Shown here in pieces: positions 32,707 through 43,525 of a stretch of DNA of 64,000 nt. Position numbers and translations under genes: made by a program. The stretch is from Thereva unica (Eukaryota > Arthropoda > Insecta > Diptera > Therevidae), in NCBI GenBank assembly GCA_949987705.1, contig OX465281.1:172684516-172748515 (forward strand). The letters run 5' to 3'. The notes under the pieces were generated by a model. It ran no database searches. It was not told the DNA's origin and saw only the letters and a program-made list of their open reading frames with translations. Within the stretch, counting starts at the first letter, position 1, and every line of letters starts with the position of its first letter.

Positions 32707-34299
32707 TAAAAGGTTTGAAGAAAAGTTTAAGCTATCGAACGTTGATCCAGCGAAATACGTGGACCAAGAGGAGCGTTTTTACAAGAATAATACTCTTTTA
32801 TTTAAAAACTAGCAAAAACCCGCGTGCGTCGCAACGCCTTTTAATAAAACAAAATTATGTGTGCATAGTCCGGAATAAGAAAAGGGTACAATGAAACAAA
32901 GAACAAATCTGCAAGACATGATTTTGGATATATAAAAAAAATATGAGTGTGCTTAAGACCACACTTTAGAAGTAAAACTTTCGTGCCCAACGGCTAGTAA
33001 TATGCAATAGATATAGTGAAAAGTCGGTCGGATCTATAGTACGCTTGAGAAAATTCAGGCCAACGACAGATGCAGGAAGAATAGTGACGAATCTACTGAC
33101 GGACTTGATACAAATACTATTTGAAAATATCAATATTTATGAATTCCTATTTACATTAAAACCTAAAAGTAACCGAGTAAAAATAATTTTTATTGGCTAA
33201 TTTTCTTAAAAGCATACTTGCGGTGCACCTAGTACGTATAGCATATAAGTGCGCATCCTACACGGGTATGCACGCTTCCGCCACATGCATAGATACTACC
33301 GCCACAGGCACGAAAATCTAAACATTCGCCTCATGGAAGTAAGCTGGTGACATATGCAAGCGTACATGCATTGCATTCAGAGGTTCATAAAATTGCATGG
33401 TTTTTTCCGTCCCGGCTTTCACACATAGCCCGAAAATCTAAGTAACGAGTGCATGCAAGGTGCATGTGTTTGTTGTGCATACTTGTGTGTGCTATTTCGA
33501 ATGCGGCATTACAGAAAAAGTTAAAAGTAGTCCGACCTTTGCGTGGCATGCATTCCATTCATGGAACATTCCGTCAGGCCGCATTTGAATACACACACTT
33601 CTATATTATTTATCAACGAATTGAACGCATGTACGCTTTGATATGTCACCAGCTGTATGCATGCTCCGCTCCCGCTACATTCATGATCATTAATAATTGC
33701 ATCCGCATCAGCATAGACTATTCCAAACCCAGGTATTGTTTTACCAAGCAGTCCGCCAACCACATACAATGAAGCTTTTCCTACGCGAGCCGCTTTACCT
33801 TGGCGAACGGGAGCCAGTCTACTTGAGTATGGTATTGGCACCCTTTATGGCCACCTAGCCAATTACCTGATTACTTCGTCCCATACAATCTTTTAGGGAG
33901 CCAATTAATTTTAAAGGGAGCAAAAAGATATGCAATCAATCTTTTTTCAAATTCTTCTTTCTATGCGTAGTTGAAAATAATTTATTTTGGCTGATTAAAC
34001 CGAATTCGAAGCATAAAGTTGAAAAAACATTTTTTACAAACCTTTATATTTTCAGTCGATGTAGGGATAGTTTCAGCCCTTTACTATTTTCCCTTATCAT
34101 AAAATTTGCTTTGTTATAAATCAACCACTTTTGAATATAAATGTTGCAAAAAATGTATTTTATTAGATTGTTTTTGATAATTAAAATTATTGCGAAAACA
34201 CTTAAAAAGGGGAATTTTGAAGCATATTTAAAGGTGACATCCATATTTTAAGACTGTGGGACCCTGATTTTCGTAATCAGCGACCCAAAAAACATATCA

Positions 34300-35233
34300 G
34301 GCCCGTTTTTGTAATACGCTTATTCGCAAAGTTTAATTTCGTAAAACGAAAAATAAAATAACGATAATTTTTAATAGTGGTTCACATATTACGAACAAAT
34401 AAAGTTCGTAAATTCAATGGTGTTCGTTAGCATATTGAAGCGACGGCTACTAGCTTATAGCTAATATTTATAGCGCTTGGCGGCATAACGGCCGTGAATT
34501 GTCAATTTTGAAATTAGTGCAAGATTTTGGTAACTTATCAAGTTACTAAATATGTCTATTTGGCGTCATATTTTAGTCTATGAGGAAAATAAAGAAGGTG
34601 GAAGAACTCAGCAGCATAAATATATTTTCAAGCGAAAATTAAGAAATCCTTTGGCTATGTCAAATAAGGAGTAAGGGATAATTCAATTTATTATGTAAAA
34701 TCTGTAATAAATAGGTTTTTAGTTTTATTCAGCGTTTTTGATTATCGAAAGAGGCTTTTCTGTTCGTAATAGAAAAAATACATTTTTCTTCTGGTCAACG
34801 AATAACATACATCCCACCTGTACTAAGACTAGCTGTTACTTTATGTTCTAACTTCTGTTGGGTACCATAATACGGCGGGAAATGATTTTACTTGTCCGAT
34901 ATCAAAAAGTATGGTTTCAATTATATTACAAGAAATATTAATTAAAATTAAGAGCAAGTTATGTCCGCTTTTCATCACAACAAATGCAAATATGGAAGAA
35001 ACTAAAGAGTGGTTTTATTCAAAAAAATCTCTTAACACAATTTATTCCATGTTTCTAATATATTTTACGTGTAACTAATCGTTTGGCAAGGTACGAACAA
35101 CTTATAGGTGGCGTAAGGCACCGTTCGTTAATTTACGAAAATTCGTAAAGTTTTCGTATTACATGGACAACAAAATTGAAAAATGAAAATTAGAAAGTCG
35201 ATTTTACGAAAAAGCGTATTATAAAAACGGGCC
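34300..35233. mobile_element. ~934-bp TIR element inside the Helitron
   Basis: Termini GGCCCGTTTTTGTAATACGC and, inverted, GCGTATTATAAAAACGGGCC form imperfect inverted repeats of about 30 bp. The interior is non-coding and TA-rich. I could not identify a matching target duplication, so the superfamily stays open. Confidence 0.65.
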
Positions 35234-36029
35234 CCGGAACGGTTTTCACAACAGTGTAATGCTTTGACATAAACGATTCGTCGATTTGGGCAAGTTAAAA
35301 AAATTGTAATTTAAAAAGGGGAAAGGTCCAGCACATCTCACCAAAGGGGAAGTGGGTGCCAATTTTAAACAACAGCACCTCACACATTTAATTCACCACT
35401 CTCTTTTGGTATTCTAAGCACCCAAACCACCGCCGAAAATTCTTCTCGTATATGCCGCTTCCAACATGTCAGTCAACTGCAAAGTGTCCGCGGCATAAGC
35501 CCGGCCTGTGACCAAACCACAAGAAAAATCTCAAATAATTCACCTCTACAGAATGGTGAATTTGTATTCCTATAAGGAGATAAAGCAAAGTCCGGGCGAC
35601 AACGTAGCTAACATGCCAGAAAATCTATGCAGTAAGGCAGAGTGTATTTTAACTGTTGCACACACAGCCCCGAGTGTAATCGTCTCTTGTACCCCGTTCG
35701 TCCCTTTTCCCATCGTTATACGAAGTTCTGACGATTTTTCATGTGTGAGAGCGTTACGCGAATGAAATTGATTCACTCTCATGTAAATTTTTTAAGCAAA
35801 CGTCCCTAAAGAAGTTTTACTTCAAAAACTTTAGAACTACAACTTTTTACAAAATTCAAGGTTAATCATCGGACAACTTTAATACTTCGTACACAACAGA
35901 TTCCTAGCCAATTTTATTCAGAATATATCTTGTGCGCGTAGATTTGGACATTCTCAGATAATGGGCACCCTGAACTTGCCCCATGGCGAACATGGCTTGA
36001 GACGAAGATTGCCAACTTTTAAGACGATA

Positions 36030-36735
36030 CTACTGGTTTGATCCTAAAAAGGACAGTTGCTGCTTCCCGCTTTCGTGTTTCGTCGTTTCCGGACATTCCG
36101 CCTGCGCGGTACTGGTTAACAATCCACTGTAACGCTTGTTAGATGTTTCACTTGTAAGTATTACAACGTTTGTGGCATTACTGAGTTGAGTCGATTTAGA
36201 TGAGTTGATATTTTCGAAATCGTCATAAATGTCGTTCATTAAAATTTCCCCGTCTATTACGAACTTTCATACAACATCCAGCAGCTCACTGTCATCATTC
36301 TCATTAATCTCAGATCATTTTCTATTGTATATCCTTTGTTAAGGAGAATAGTACTGAATTCTGAGTTTTCCGATTGCGCTCTCATCTTTTGCTTTAAATT
36401 ACATTTTCCAATATGTCCCTAAATGAGTAATCATTTCAGACATGCATCAATATCATCAGCCCACATATTTGTCCTAACAGCCGGGAACATTTGCCCGGAA
36501 TCTAGGCCAATTAAATCGCGCGGTGTTCTGATATAGATACTTTATTTGCCATAGTACACTCATCTCATTCCCAGACAACCATCATGCAGTCTTGTAAAAC
36601 TTTAGATTTTTTCCACGCAGGTTTTTAGATTTGTTCCACGCAGGATTTTCCATATCATCTTTTTCGATCGGTATCTTAAGCATAGAATGAGCTGTTCTTC
36701 CTGATGTGAGTAAAGTTGCCGAAATCATTTTAATT
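36030..36735 (-). pseudogene. Helitron PIF1-type helicase remnant
   Basis: The minus strand contains, in scattered frames, ATLLTSGRTAHSMLKIPI, then DECTMANKVSI (Walker B/DEXX region), then QMFPAVRTNMWADDIDACLK and NLKQKMRAQSENSEF. These match the conserved series of Helitron Rep/Helicase proteins (GRTAHS, DEC, VIP..., INACLK..., TNMR). At least four stops and frame changes interrupt it. Walker A and the Rep domain were not found. Its position and strand fit the Helitron ends. Confidence 0.72.
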
Positions 36736-36892
36736 CAACATAACTTTTTACATTTTAGTCTATTTCTAAACAAAAACATATTTTTAAGTTTTTTAAACTA
36801 TATTTTTAGTTGTCTACCTTTTAGTTTAGTATATGTCTTCCATTATTTTGTGGTGACCGATATTTAAAATGAGGTTACCCAGCTTACTTTAC

Positions 36893-37240
36893 TCTACTCA
36901 TCATACACTTTTATTTGGTATCCATACCGAGAGCGTTGTAAGAAAAGAAAGTTCGCTATTTTGTGTTGGCTGCCATTTTGAATTTGGAATTACGCCACCC
37001 AGGTAATAGTATTCTACTTGTTATATCCTTCCATTTGATACCCTTACCGATCGTGATGTAACTAAAAAAGTAATCCGCCAATCTGTGTTGGCCACCATTT
37101 TGTTTCGTCCACCATTTTGAATTTGGAATAGCACCAAATAGGTAATTATAATATACTTATCATTTGCGTTCATATGATACCCATGTCGGCGATCAGCGAG
37201 CACAATTGCGAAATTCGGCCGCCATCTTGAAACGGCCATC
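36893..37240. repeat. Imperfect ~125-bp tandem repeats
   Basis: Two to three units sharing TTGATACCC.TACCGA, TGTGTTGGC.(A)CCATTTTGAATTTGGAAT and a spacer ending in GGTAAT. They are placed between the helicase remnant and the Helitron 5' end. Confidence 0.7.
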
Positions 37241-37644
37241 TTGATTTTTTTATAAAATGGTCAGATTGCATTGTCACTTAAACTGCACATGTGTGCAAAA
37301 TTTGAAGCTGATCGGTTATATGGAAGTGGGTCAAAAACAATTTTCAAGATTTGTCTACATACATACATCCATACATACAGGTAGAGCTAATATATAGTGC
37401 ATATAAATAGCCTAAAACATGCCCGACAAAATACTGAATCTTCCAGTGAAAGTCCCATCCCAATCGGATTAGCCGTTTCCGAGATTAGCCCGAACAAACC
37501 GACAGACAGACATACAGACAGAAAATTTTTTTAAAAATGCGTGATTTCGTTTTAAAATCATGTAAATAACCATATAAAATTAAAAAAACACAATTATTTT
37601 GAAATCACAGACAGACACTGCAATTATATTTATATAGATAAAAT

Positions 37645-37860
37645 TGGTTAGTATATGTTGTGCACGTAATATAAAAGTTTTCCGATGATTAACCTCGAAT
37701 CTTAAAAAAAGTTGTAGTGTATACAACTCTAAAGTTTTTTATATATTCAAAATCATGTCTTGCAGATTTGTTCTTTGTTTCATTATACCCTTTTCTTATT
37801 CCGGACTATGCACAATAGTTTTGTTTTATTAAAAGGCGTTGCGTTGCGACTGTAATAAAC
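37645..37860 (+). mobile_element. 3'-end fragment of a second Helitron
   Basis: Plus-strand sequence matching, in the same order, the inverted form of 35836-35935 and 32822-32945, that is the 3' end of the neighbouring Helitron. It reaches the GGCGTTGCG hairpin region but lacks the terminal CTAG. The two Helitron copies therefore lie in opposite orientation, 7 bp apart. Confidence 0.65.
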
Positions 37861-38963
37861 CTATGCTCTATTTATAGTCCAGTGGATAGCGGTTTTTGGC
37901 TCCGAATTCTTTTGGACAGCACCGAATCATGCACACTTGATGATATTTCATCTAAAAGATGCATGTTTTAGAGAGGTTTTTCATGAATAAACGTTTTTTC
38001 AAAACACATATTGTAGAAGAAATGAAGCTTTTAGAATTACAAATCGATTGGTGTTTTATTTATTTCTGTAGATGAAACACAACTCGAGGTATGAGTTTTT
38101 AAAGATGACCGTTTGCTCGCCGAAAACTGAATTCGCACCATTCGACGTTATATAAAGATAACACGACGAATTTTTGCAGAAAAACTTAGACGTTACTTAA
38201 GGTACTGGAAAAGACCTTTAAAATGAGCTTTGGTTAAATTCATTAGCATCGATACTAACGGAGTTATGATAACAATAATATGGTTGTGTCCATTATCCGG
38301 CAAAAAAGCAGCAATGAAACGAATGGCTTCATGACAAGCATTGGAAGTAAACGAAACTCATGTACAATTAACTTTGTTTAGGTATTAACAATATGTGCTA
38401 AGTGTTTGAACGGTTTAGAATGTCTATATTTGAAAAAAGGCTAGATTTACGTTAACAATAAGTTTAGAAATTTTTGAAAAACAAAATTCCTTTTTTCCGC
38501 AATAGATAAAAAACTAAGTGAAAAACGAAAAAACTGATAAGACAAAAAAATGAAGGGCTTTTCTTGGGGTTTGTTTCGATTCTGTGCGATGAAAACCAAT
38601 TGATATATCAATAGCCTTATCCGGAAACTAAAAAAAGACCACTTACCCCGACCAATTAAAACTTTAAAATCTCAAAAAGTAAAGGTTCAAAACAGTTCAG
38701 TTCAAGGGCCTTGTAGCCCTTAAAATTCCCTGCGAATTTAATTTTCAAGGGATTATATACCCTCAAAACTGAGGAAGTTATCGTTAAAAAACCAATTGAA
38801 TTTTCCAATGAAATTATCGAATCAGGTAAATTAAATTAATTTCGACAATTTTACAGCATTAATAAACACATCTAAACAGATCTGACGGCATGTACATATA
38901 TACGTCTAAGCGTATCTTCATAGACAGCATACATGTATAAACGTATGTATTAGGATGGTCCTT

Positions 38964-39542
38964 AAAAAACTTTTTTCTTAATTTTCATTGGGGCACCCTG
39001 TTACTTTGTTCTGCTGCATAAAAAAGGATTACTGTAATTTTTTGGGATTTTTAGACTTATGTTTAGGGGTCGCTACCGCTATGTATAAATTCAATATTTT
39101 AGGAATGACATCTGAATCTATTTGGGTCTTCTTCAATGGTTCTTCTTCAGTTTTGTTGCTTCATTTGTTACCCAAGAAATGATTTGCAGCTTTTGAAGAA
39201 TTTAAAAGATTATGAAAGTGTCAATAAGAAAATTTCAAAGTGCGCAATGAAACATTTTTTCTTCGGCATTTGTATTACTTATCAAAAGAACTATCAGAGG
39301 AAACGGTTGCTTTTGTAATTTTGGATGACAAAGCTCTTGTAGACAAAGCAACAAAAATGAAGAAAAACCATAGAAGAAGGCCAAATACATCAGATACCAT
39401 TCCTAAAATATTGAATTTATATAATCGGTAGCGACCACTAAACCTAAGTCTAACAATCCCAAAAAATTACAGTAATCCTTTTTTAGATAGTAAAACAAAG
39501 TAACAGGGTGCCCCAAAGAAAATTAAAAAAAAAAAGTTTTCA
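38964..39542. mobile_element. ~580-bp inverted-repeat element
   Basis: Long imperfect terminal repeats of about 120 bp, left GGGGCACCCTGTTACTTTG...GGTCGCTACCG and its inverse on the right. The interior of about 340 bp has a coding look on the plus strand (39240-39431, HLYYLSKELSEETVAFVILD), with a frame change just before it. The interior may be a captured or remnant coding segment. Confidence 0.7.
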
Positions 39543-39935
39543 TAAATGCACGATTATAAATGTTTAAACTGCTAAAAACTAATTTTGTTGTGAATTTCAT
39601 CATATAATCGTTTGGAGGAGTTGAAACTTTGAACTAAATCATAAACTACATTAAAGCTTATTTTTGATATTTAAACATATTTTAATCGAAATATTGCATA
39701 AATATATTGTTTTTAAATTTTTTACCAAAATGGGTAGTTTTCACCCCCTAAAAACAGAAAGGACACATCAAGATCATATAACTTTTTAAAAGGAGCTTAA
39801 GGCCCTTTTACATTATGATCTAATTGATAAAGTGTTTTGATGATGGTTTTACTTTATCAAAGATAAAGGGTTAAAACATTATCAATCTGCAGTTTTCGGT
39901 TTTACACCTTCAGCATTTGGTTAAAGTGTCGGAAA

Positions 39936-41916
39936 GTGTATATCGGCTTGAAAACTGCGATGGATTTAAAAATTCTCGGATTAACAGCCGCTAGTGTTGG
40001 AATTGTGGCTTATAATATATTTAAAATTATAAAAAAACATAAGCAAAAGAACACGAAGAGATTGTGGGCACGACCGTGGCTTCTTCGTCGAGGTTTAGGA
40101 AAAGATGTTGGCTACATGGCATTTAATGAATTAGAATTGGAAGACCCGAGGAGTTTTAGAAACTTCACGAGAATGCCTCAAAGTGTTTTTTTCAAATTAC
40201 TGCAAAAAGTTGAGCTCCGAATATGTAGGCAAAACACGGTTTTTCGTGAAAGCATACCTGCGAAAATACGGTAAATAGAAATCAATCCCTTTTAAAGCGT
40301 GCTTTTATAAAATGTTTTTATTTTGAATAGATTACTGTTAACCCTGCGATTTCTTGCGACTGGTGAAAGCTTCCAAAATTTATCCTACAGTTTTCGCATT
40401 TCCGTCCCAGCAATATCGCAAATTGTTCATGAAACAGCAAGAGTAATTTACGAAGAGCTTAAGGGTGAATATCTCAAGGCAAGTAAATTTTTTTCTAATA
40501 ACAAAAATTTATTTTCATAGTAAAAAAAACAGTTTTCATAATAAAAAACTCAAACATAAAGACGTTCATTATTTCAATGTCTTTTTAAATGTAACAATTA
40601 AATATGTAAAAGTAAACCAAGATAATTTCAAGAAAACTTGTGATTATTCTGAGTTTTTCTTTTTTACCCACGACGCCTTTGCTGCAAAACAAACTGAAGA
40701 TAATTTTTCTTGAGTTTCCAGCAACATCAGTTCATCATCAATATCATTTAAAGTAGACATTATAAAGTTGCCAAAGTCCTGGATGTTTGCCTTAAATCTA
40801 TTTGTGTTACTGTTGCCCTGCTCTATAGTTTTGCCTATCTTTGAAAGGATATCAGAAGTTTTGTCGAGAATTCTTACTTCATTTTCTACGCTCCCGTCAA
40901 TCCTTTTCTTTTTATTTTTTGGCGTGTCGTCTATATCTTCAGGTGTATTATCTTTTGGCACCGTTATAAGCTCATTACATGCATTGTTCGAAAAATCGAA
41001 GAACTCAAGGAGAACATTCTGAAAATAAAATAAAAATATGTTATTGTTCCAGATGCCACAAAGTGAGGAAGAATGGTTGACTATTTCAGCGAAGTTCCAG
41101 AAGCTGTGGAATTTTCCTTATTGTTTAGGTGCTCTAGGTAGTAAAAAAAATGCTTAAATTTATATAATTTGATCAAAACTTCTTATTTCAGATGGAAAGC
41201 ATATTGCTTTTAGAGCTAAGTCAAAAGAAGGATCTTTCTATTTTAATTATAAGGGATTCCACAGTATAATATTGTTAGCACTAGTTGATGCACAATATAA
41301 TTTTATTTATGTACACGCCGGCTGTAATGGCAGAGTGAACGACGCATCGGTTTTGACTAATTCATCACTGGGTGAAGCTATTGAAAAAAAATTACTGAAC
41401 TTTCCAAATGATTCGTTGCTTCCTGGAACGGAGATTAAAGTGCCTTATGTTATAGTTGCTGACGACGCATTCAAGTTAACTACAAGGCTAGTCAAACCTT
41501 TTAGAGAGAGATCAGAATTACAAGAAAAAATTTTTAATTACCGACTAAGTCGTGCGAGACGAGTTTCAGAAAATGCATTCGGAATTCTTGCAAATAGATT
41601 TCAAGTGCTTCAAAAAGAAATAAATTTATCCGTGGATAAAGTGGAGCAAATTGTTCTGACAACTTGTGTCCTTCACAACTTCATACAAAGAGAAAGCACA
41701 TGTTGCACGTCACTTGTTGATCAAGAAGATACAAGTAATATCACATTTACTCCAGGTGAATGGAGACAGCAAGTGAGCATTTCGAGATTACAAAAATCGA
41801 AAACGAATAAATGCACATCTGAGGCCATATCGGTAAGGAATAAGTATATGGAGTATTTTAACTCAACTGGATTTATTCCTTGGCAGTGGGAAGCAGTAAA
41901 GAAATTTAATTTTTAA
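39936..41916 (+). CDS. Harbinger transposase (four exons)
   Basis: DDE nuclease that excises and inserts the element. Exons are 39936-40270, 40331-40478, 41053-41137 and 41192-41916. Together they give 430 residues (422 if the second Met at 39960 is used). The N-terminus is helical and basic, then MPQSVFFKLLQKVE and a helix-turn-helix-like part (LRFLATGESFQNLSYSFRIS). The catalytic core has Asp in ALDGKHI, Asp in GRVNDASVL and Glu in RRVSENAFG. The C-terminus ends FIPWQWEAVKKFNF. Introns 1 and 3 are GT-AG; intron 2 is GC-AG (CAAG|GCAAGT) and contains the second exon of the opposite-strand gene. All joins keep frame, so the protein is probably functional. The splice model is read from the sequence only. 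Confidence 0.88.
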
Positions 41917-42405
41917 TAAGAATTCATGATTGTTTGAAAATTTTAGTTAATAAAAAGGAATTACCTCTTCATTTTTACTGATGTCATTTCCTTCCGTCAA
42001 ATCCGATGTAATTGTTGCTTCATAATTCCCAGGAAGTCCAAAATTGGATTTACCTTTTCTGATCCTGGTATGTTTTTCGAGGAATCCCAATAACGGGAAC
42101 CACCAAACGGAGGGCTTATATAGCTCGTCTGTACTGGACCCACTTTTTAATTTACTGGATCGTATTTTGGCGAGCTCGTGTGTATAATGGCTTCTTATAG
42201 AATTTATTTTACACTTCACGTCCTCTGCAGTGAGTTGATTGTTGTTTTGTCGTCCTTTGTTCAGTGTTTCCGTTATTTGATTAAAAGCGTGGGTCCGTTT
42301 GTGTTTATTGCTGTAAAATTCATTTTTAGTATCATAAAGGCAGTCCATTTCACTATAAAGCTGCAATAACAGCTTTATTTCTGTATCTTCCCACTTCATC
42401 TGCAA
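40644..42405 (-). CDS. Harbinger partner protein with MADF (Myb/SANT-like) domain (two exons)
   Basis: DNA-binding helper that Harbinger transposases need for end recognition and nuclear import. Exon 1 (42405-41965) ends at a GT donor after SKNEE; exon 2 (41018-40644) follows a TTTTCAG acceptor and starts NVLLEFFDFSNN. The join keeps frame and gives 271 residues. Residues 3-110 form a MADF domain (KWEDTEIKLLLQLYSEMDCL, VKCKINSIRSHYTHELAKI, WWFPLLGFL). The C-terminus is charged and probably coiled (ETQEKLSS). Its intron contains transposase exons 3 and 4 on the other strand. Confidence 0.85.
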
Positions 42406-42765
42406 TAAATCGTTTTAATTTTTTATTTAACAGTAATTAAAATAATTAAATTTACTTCAACTTGCTTTAAAATTATTTTTTGTTCTGTTAACGACGGAAA
42501 CTTTGCTAAAGTGTAGACATAAGCGAATAGAAACGGTTCTATTTTCTTTATCCGCTATGTGTCACACTTTATCTCTGCACTTTATCGTTTCGATGATAAT
42601 GTAAAGTATCTCGTCCGCACTTTATCCACACTTTAGGACAACACTTTATCGTTTCGATCATGGTGTAAAGGGGCCTTTAGCTTAGTTACCAAATTTCACA
42701 AAAATCGGTGCTGTCCGAAAGAATTCGGAGGTAATACTCTATTTTGACCGCTATCCACTGGACTA

Positions 42766-43067
42766 TTCATTTTAAAGGAAAAGTGCGTAACACACTGTGT
42801 ATATTTTAGCCTTATCCGGAAACTAAAAAAAAGGCCGACAAATATTATTCCCGGGCCGCTAAGATGTTTCCCATTCGCCCCTGGTAGATACTATCTACCA
42901 ACCGTTGTACAAGCTGTGACGGGAATCTCTGTATACGTAGAAATTGGTTATTTTCTGTTTGTATACTAACTTTTGACTGCATCTTGTACCTTTCTTCTTT
43001 TCCAATGAATTATACAAGAACTACTTAATATTTTAACTTTTTGAAAACAAGTAATTATAAACTGATT
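42766..43067. other. No gene recognised
   Basis: Short unassigned stretch. A motif TAGCCTTATCCGGAAACT at about 42810 also occurs at about 38608, inside the TIR element. Confidence 0.55.
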
Positions 43068-43229
43068 GTTGTAATTTATTAAATAATAAAGTCCACTTCA
43101 GTTTCTAATTGTTTATTTAATATATAATCGACTGCACTGTCGGGGAGATCAAGACTGACTGATCACTGTCTGATCACTGTTATCAGACTATATAATACAA
43201 CAACTGTTATCAGACTATATCCTACAACA
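43068..43229 (-). repeat. gypsy 3' LTR (~162 bp)
   Basis: TGTTGTAATT...ACAACA. Differs from the right LTR at a few bases (CAGTTT versus CATTTT, CCTACA versus CATACA). Confidence 0.9.
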
Positions 43230-43363
43230 TCTCCTTATTTTTCAAAAATTAATAAAAATAAACAAATCAATATACAAATTCAAATTCATATCATGGAAAC
43301 ATTATTTGACTTACTCTAATTCAGTGTTATTAGACTATAATATACAAAATCTCCTTTTTCTTT

Positions 43364-43525
43364 CAAAAAAAAACTAATAAAAATAAATGACATTTTAATT
43401 AATCATACAAAATCAACTTCATATTTATTTTACTTAATTCAAATATACATTCATTCAATATGAAATTGCTAAATTATTTCGTTATTCTTTTATATACTTC
43501 ATTTAAATTTTGTTACAATCTTTCC
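43364..43525. repeat. Inverted repeat, left arm (3' UTR and end of pol)
   Basis: The arm runs from the purine-rich 3' UTR into the last codons of pol. It is the exact reverse complement of 46168-46329 over all the bases I compared. Confidence 0.9.

Larger units (their letters stand above)
32809..37638 (-). mobile_element. Helitron (minus strand)
   Basis: On the minus strand the element starts TCTATATAAATATAATTG at 37638 and ends with a GC-rich hairpin (GCGTTGCGACGC) about 10 bases before CTAG at 32809. It is flanked by A on the 5' side and T on the 3' side, as expected for insertion into AT with no target duplication. A decayed helicase lies inside (36030-36735). A 934-bp TIR element (34300-35233) has been added. 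Coding capacity is lost. Confidence 0.72.
39800..42676. mobile_element. PIF/Harbinger element 2, apparently complete
   Basis: 2,877-bp element with inverted ends AGGCCCTTTTACATTATGATC / (inverted) AGGCCCCTTTACACCATGATC and TTA target duplications (39797-39799, 42677-42679), both classic for Harbinger. It carries a four-exon transposase (plus) and a two-exon MADF gene (minus) with all splice sites and frames consistent. No stop or frameshift was found. Confidence 0.93.
37877..42763. mobile_element. TIR element with TA target site, enlarged by later insertions
   Basis: Left GTCCAGTGGATAGCGG and, inverted, right CCGCTATCCACTGGAC form the ends. A second shared block (CCGAATTCTTTYGGACAGCACCGA) follows after a short gap. 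TA flanks both ends (37875-37876, 42764-42765). Without the Harbinger insertion the element is about 2 kb and no transposase is recognised. Confidence 0.72.

Noticed and set aside
32496..32894. 132-residue plus-strand frame
   Set aside because: Spans the palindromic MITE and its flank; its start is inside the inverted repeat.
33449..33841. Overlapping 106-107-residue frames on both strands
   Set aside because: GC-richer stretch inside the Helitron with no recognisable motif and equal coding potential on both strands.
35508..35782. Opposing 85- and 70-residue frames
   Set aside because: Mutual antisense frames with no conserved motifs.
37350..37530. ACAT and CAGACAGACA short repeats as a separate satellite
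   Set aside because: Short simple-sequence runs inside the Helitron 5' region; too brief to call on their own.
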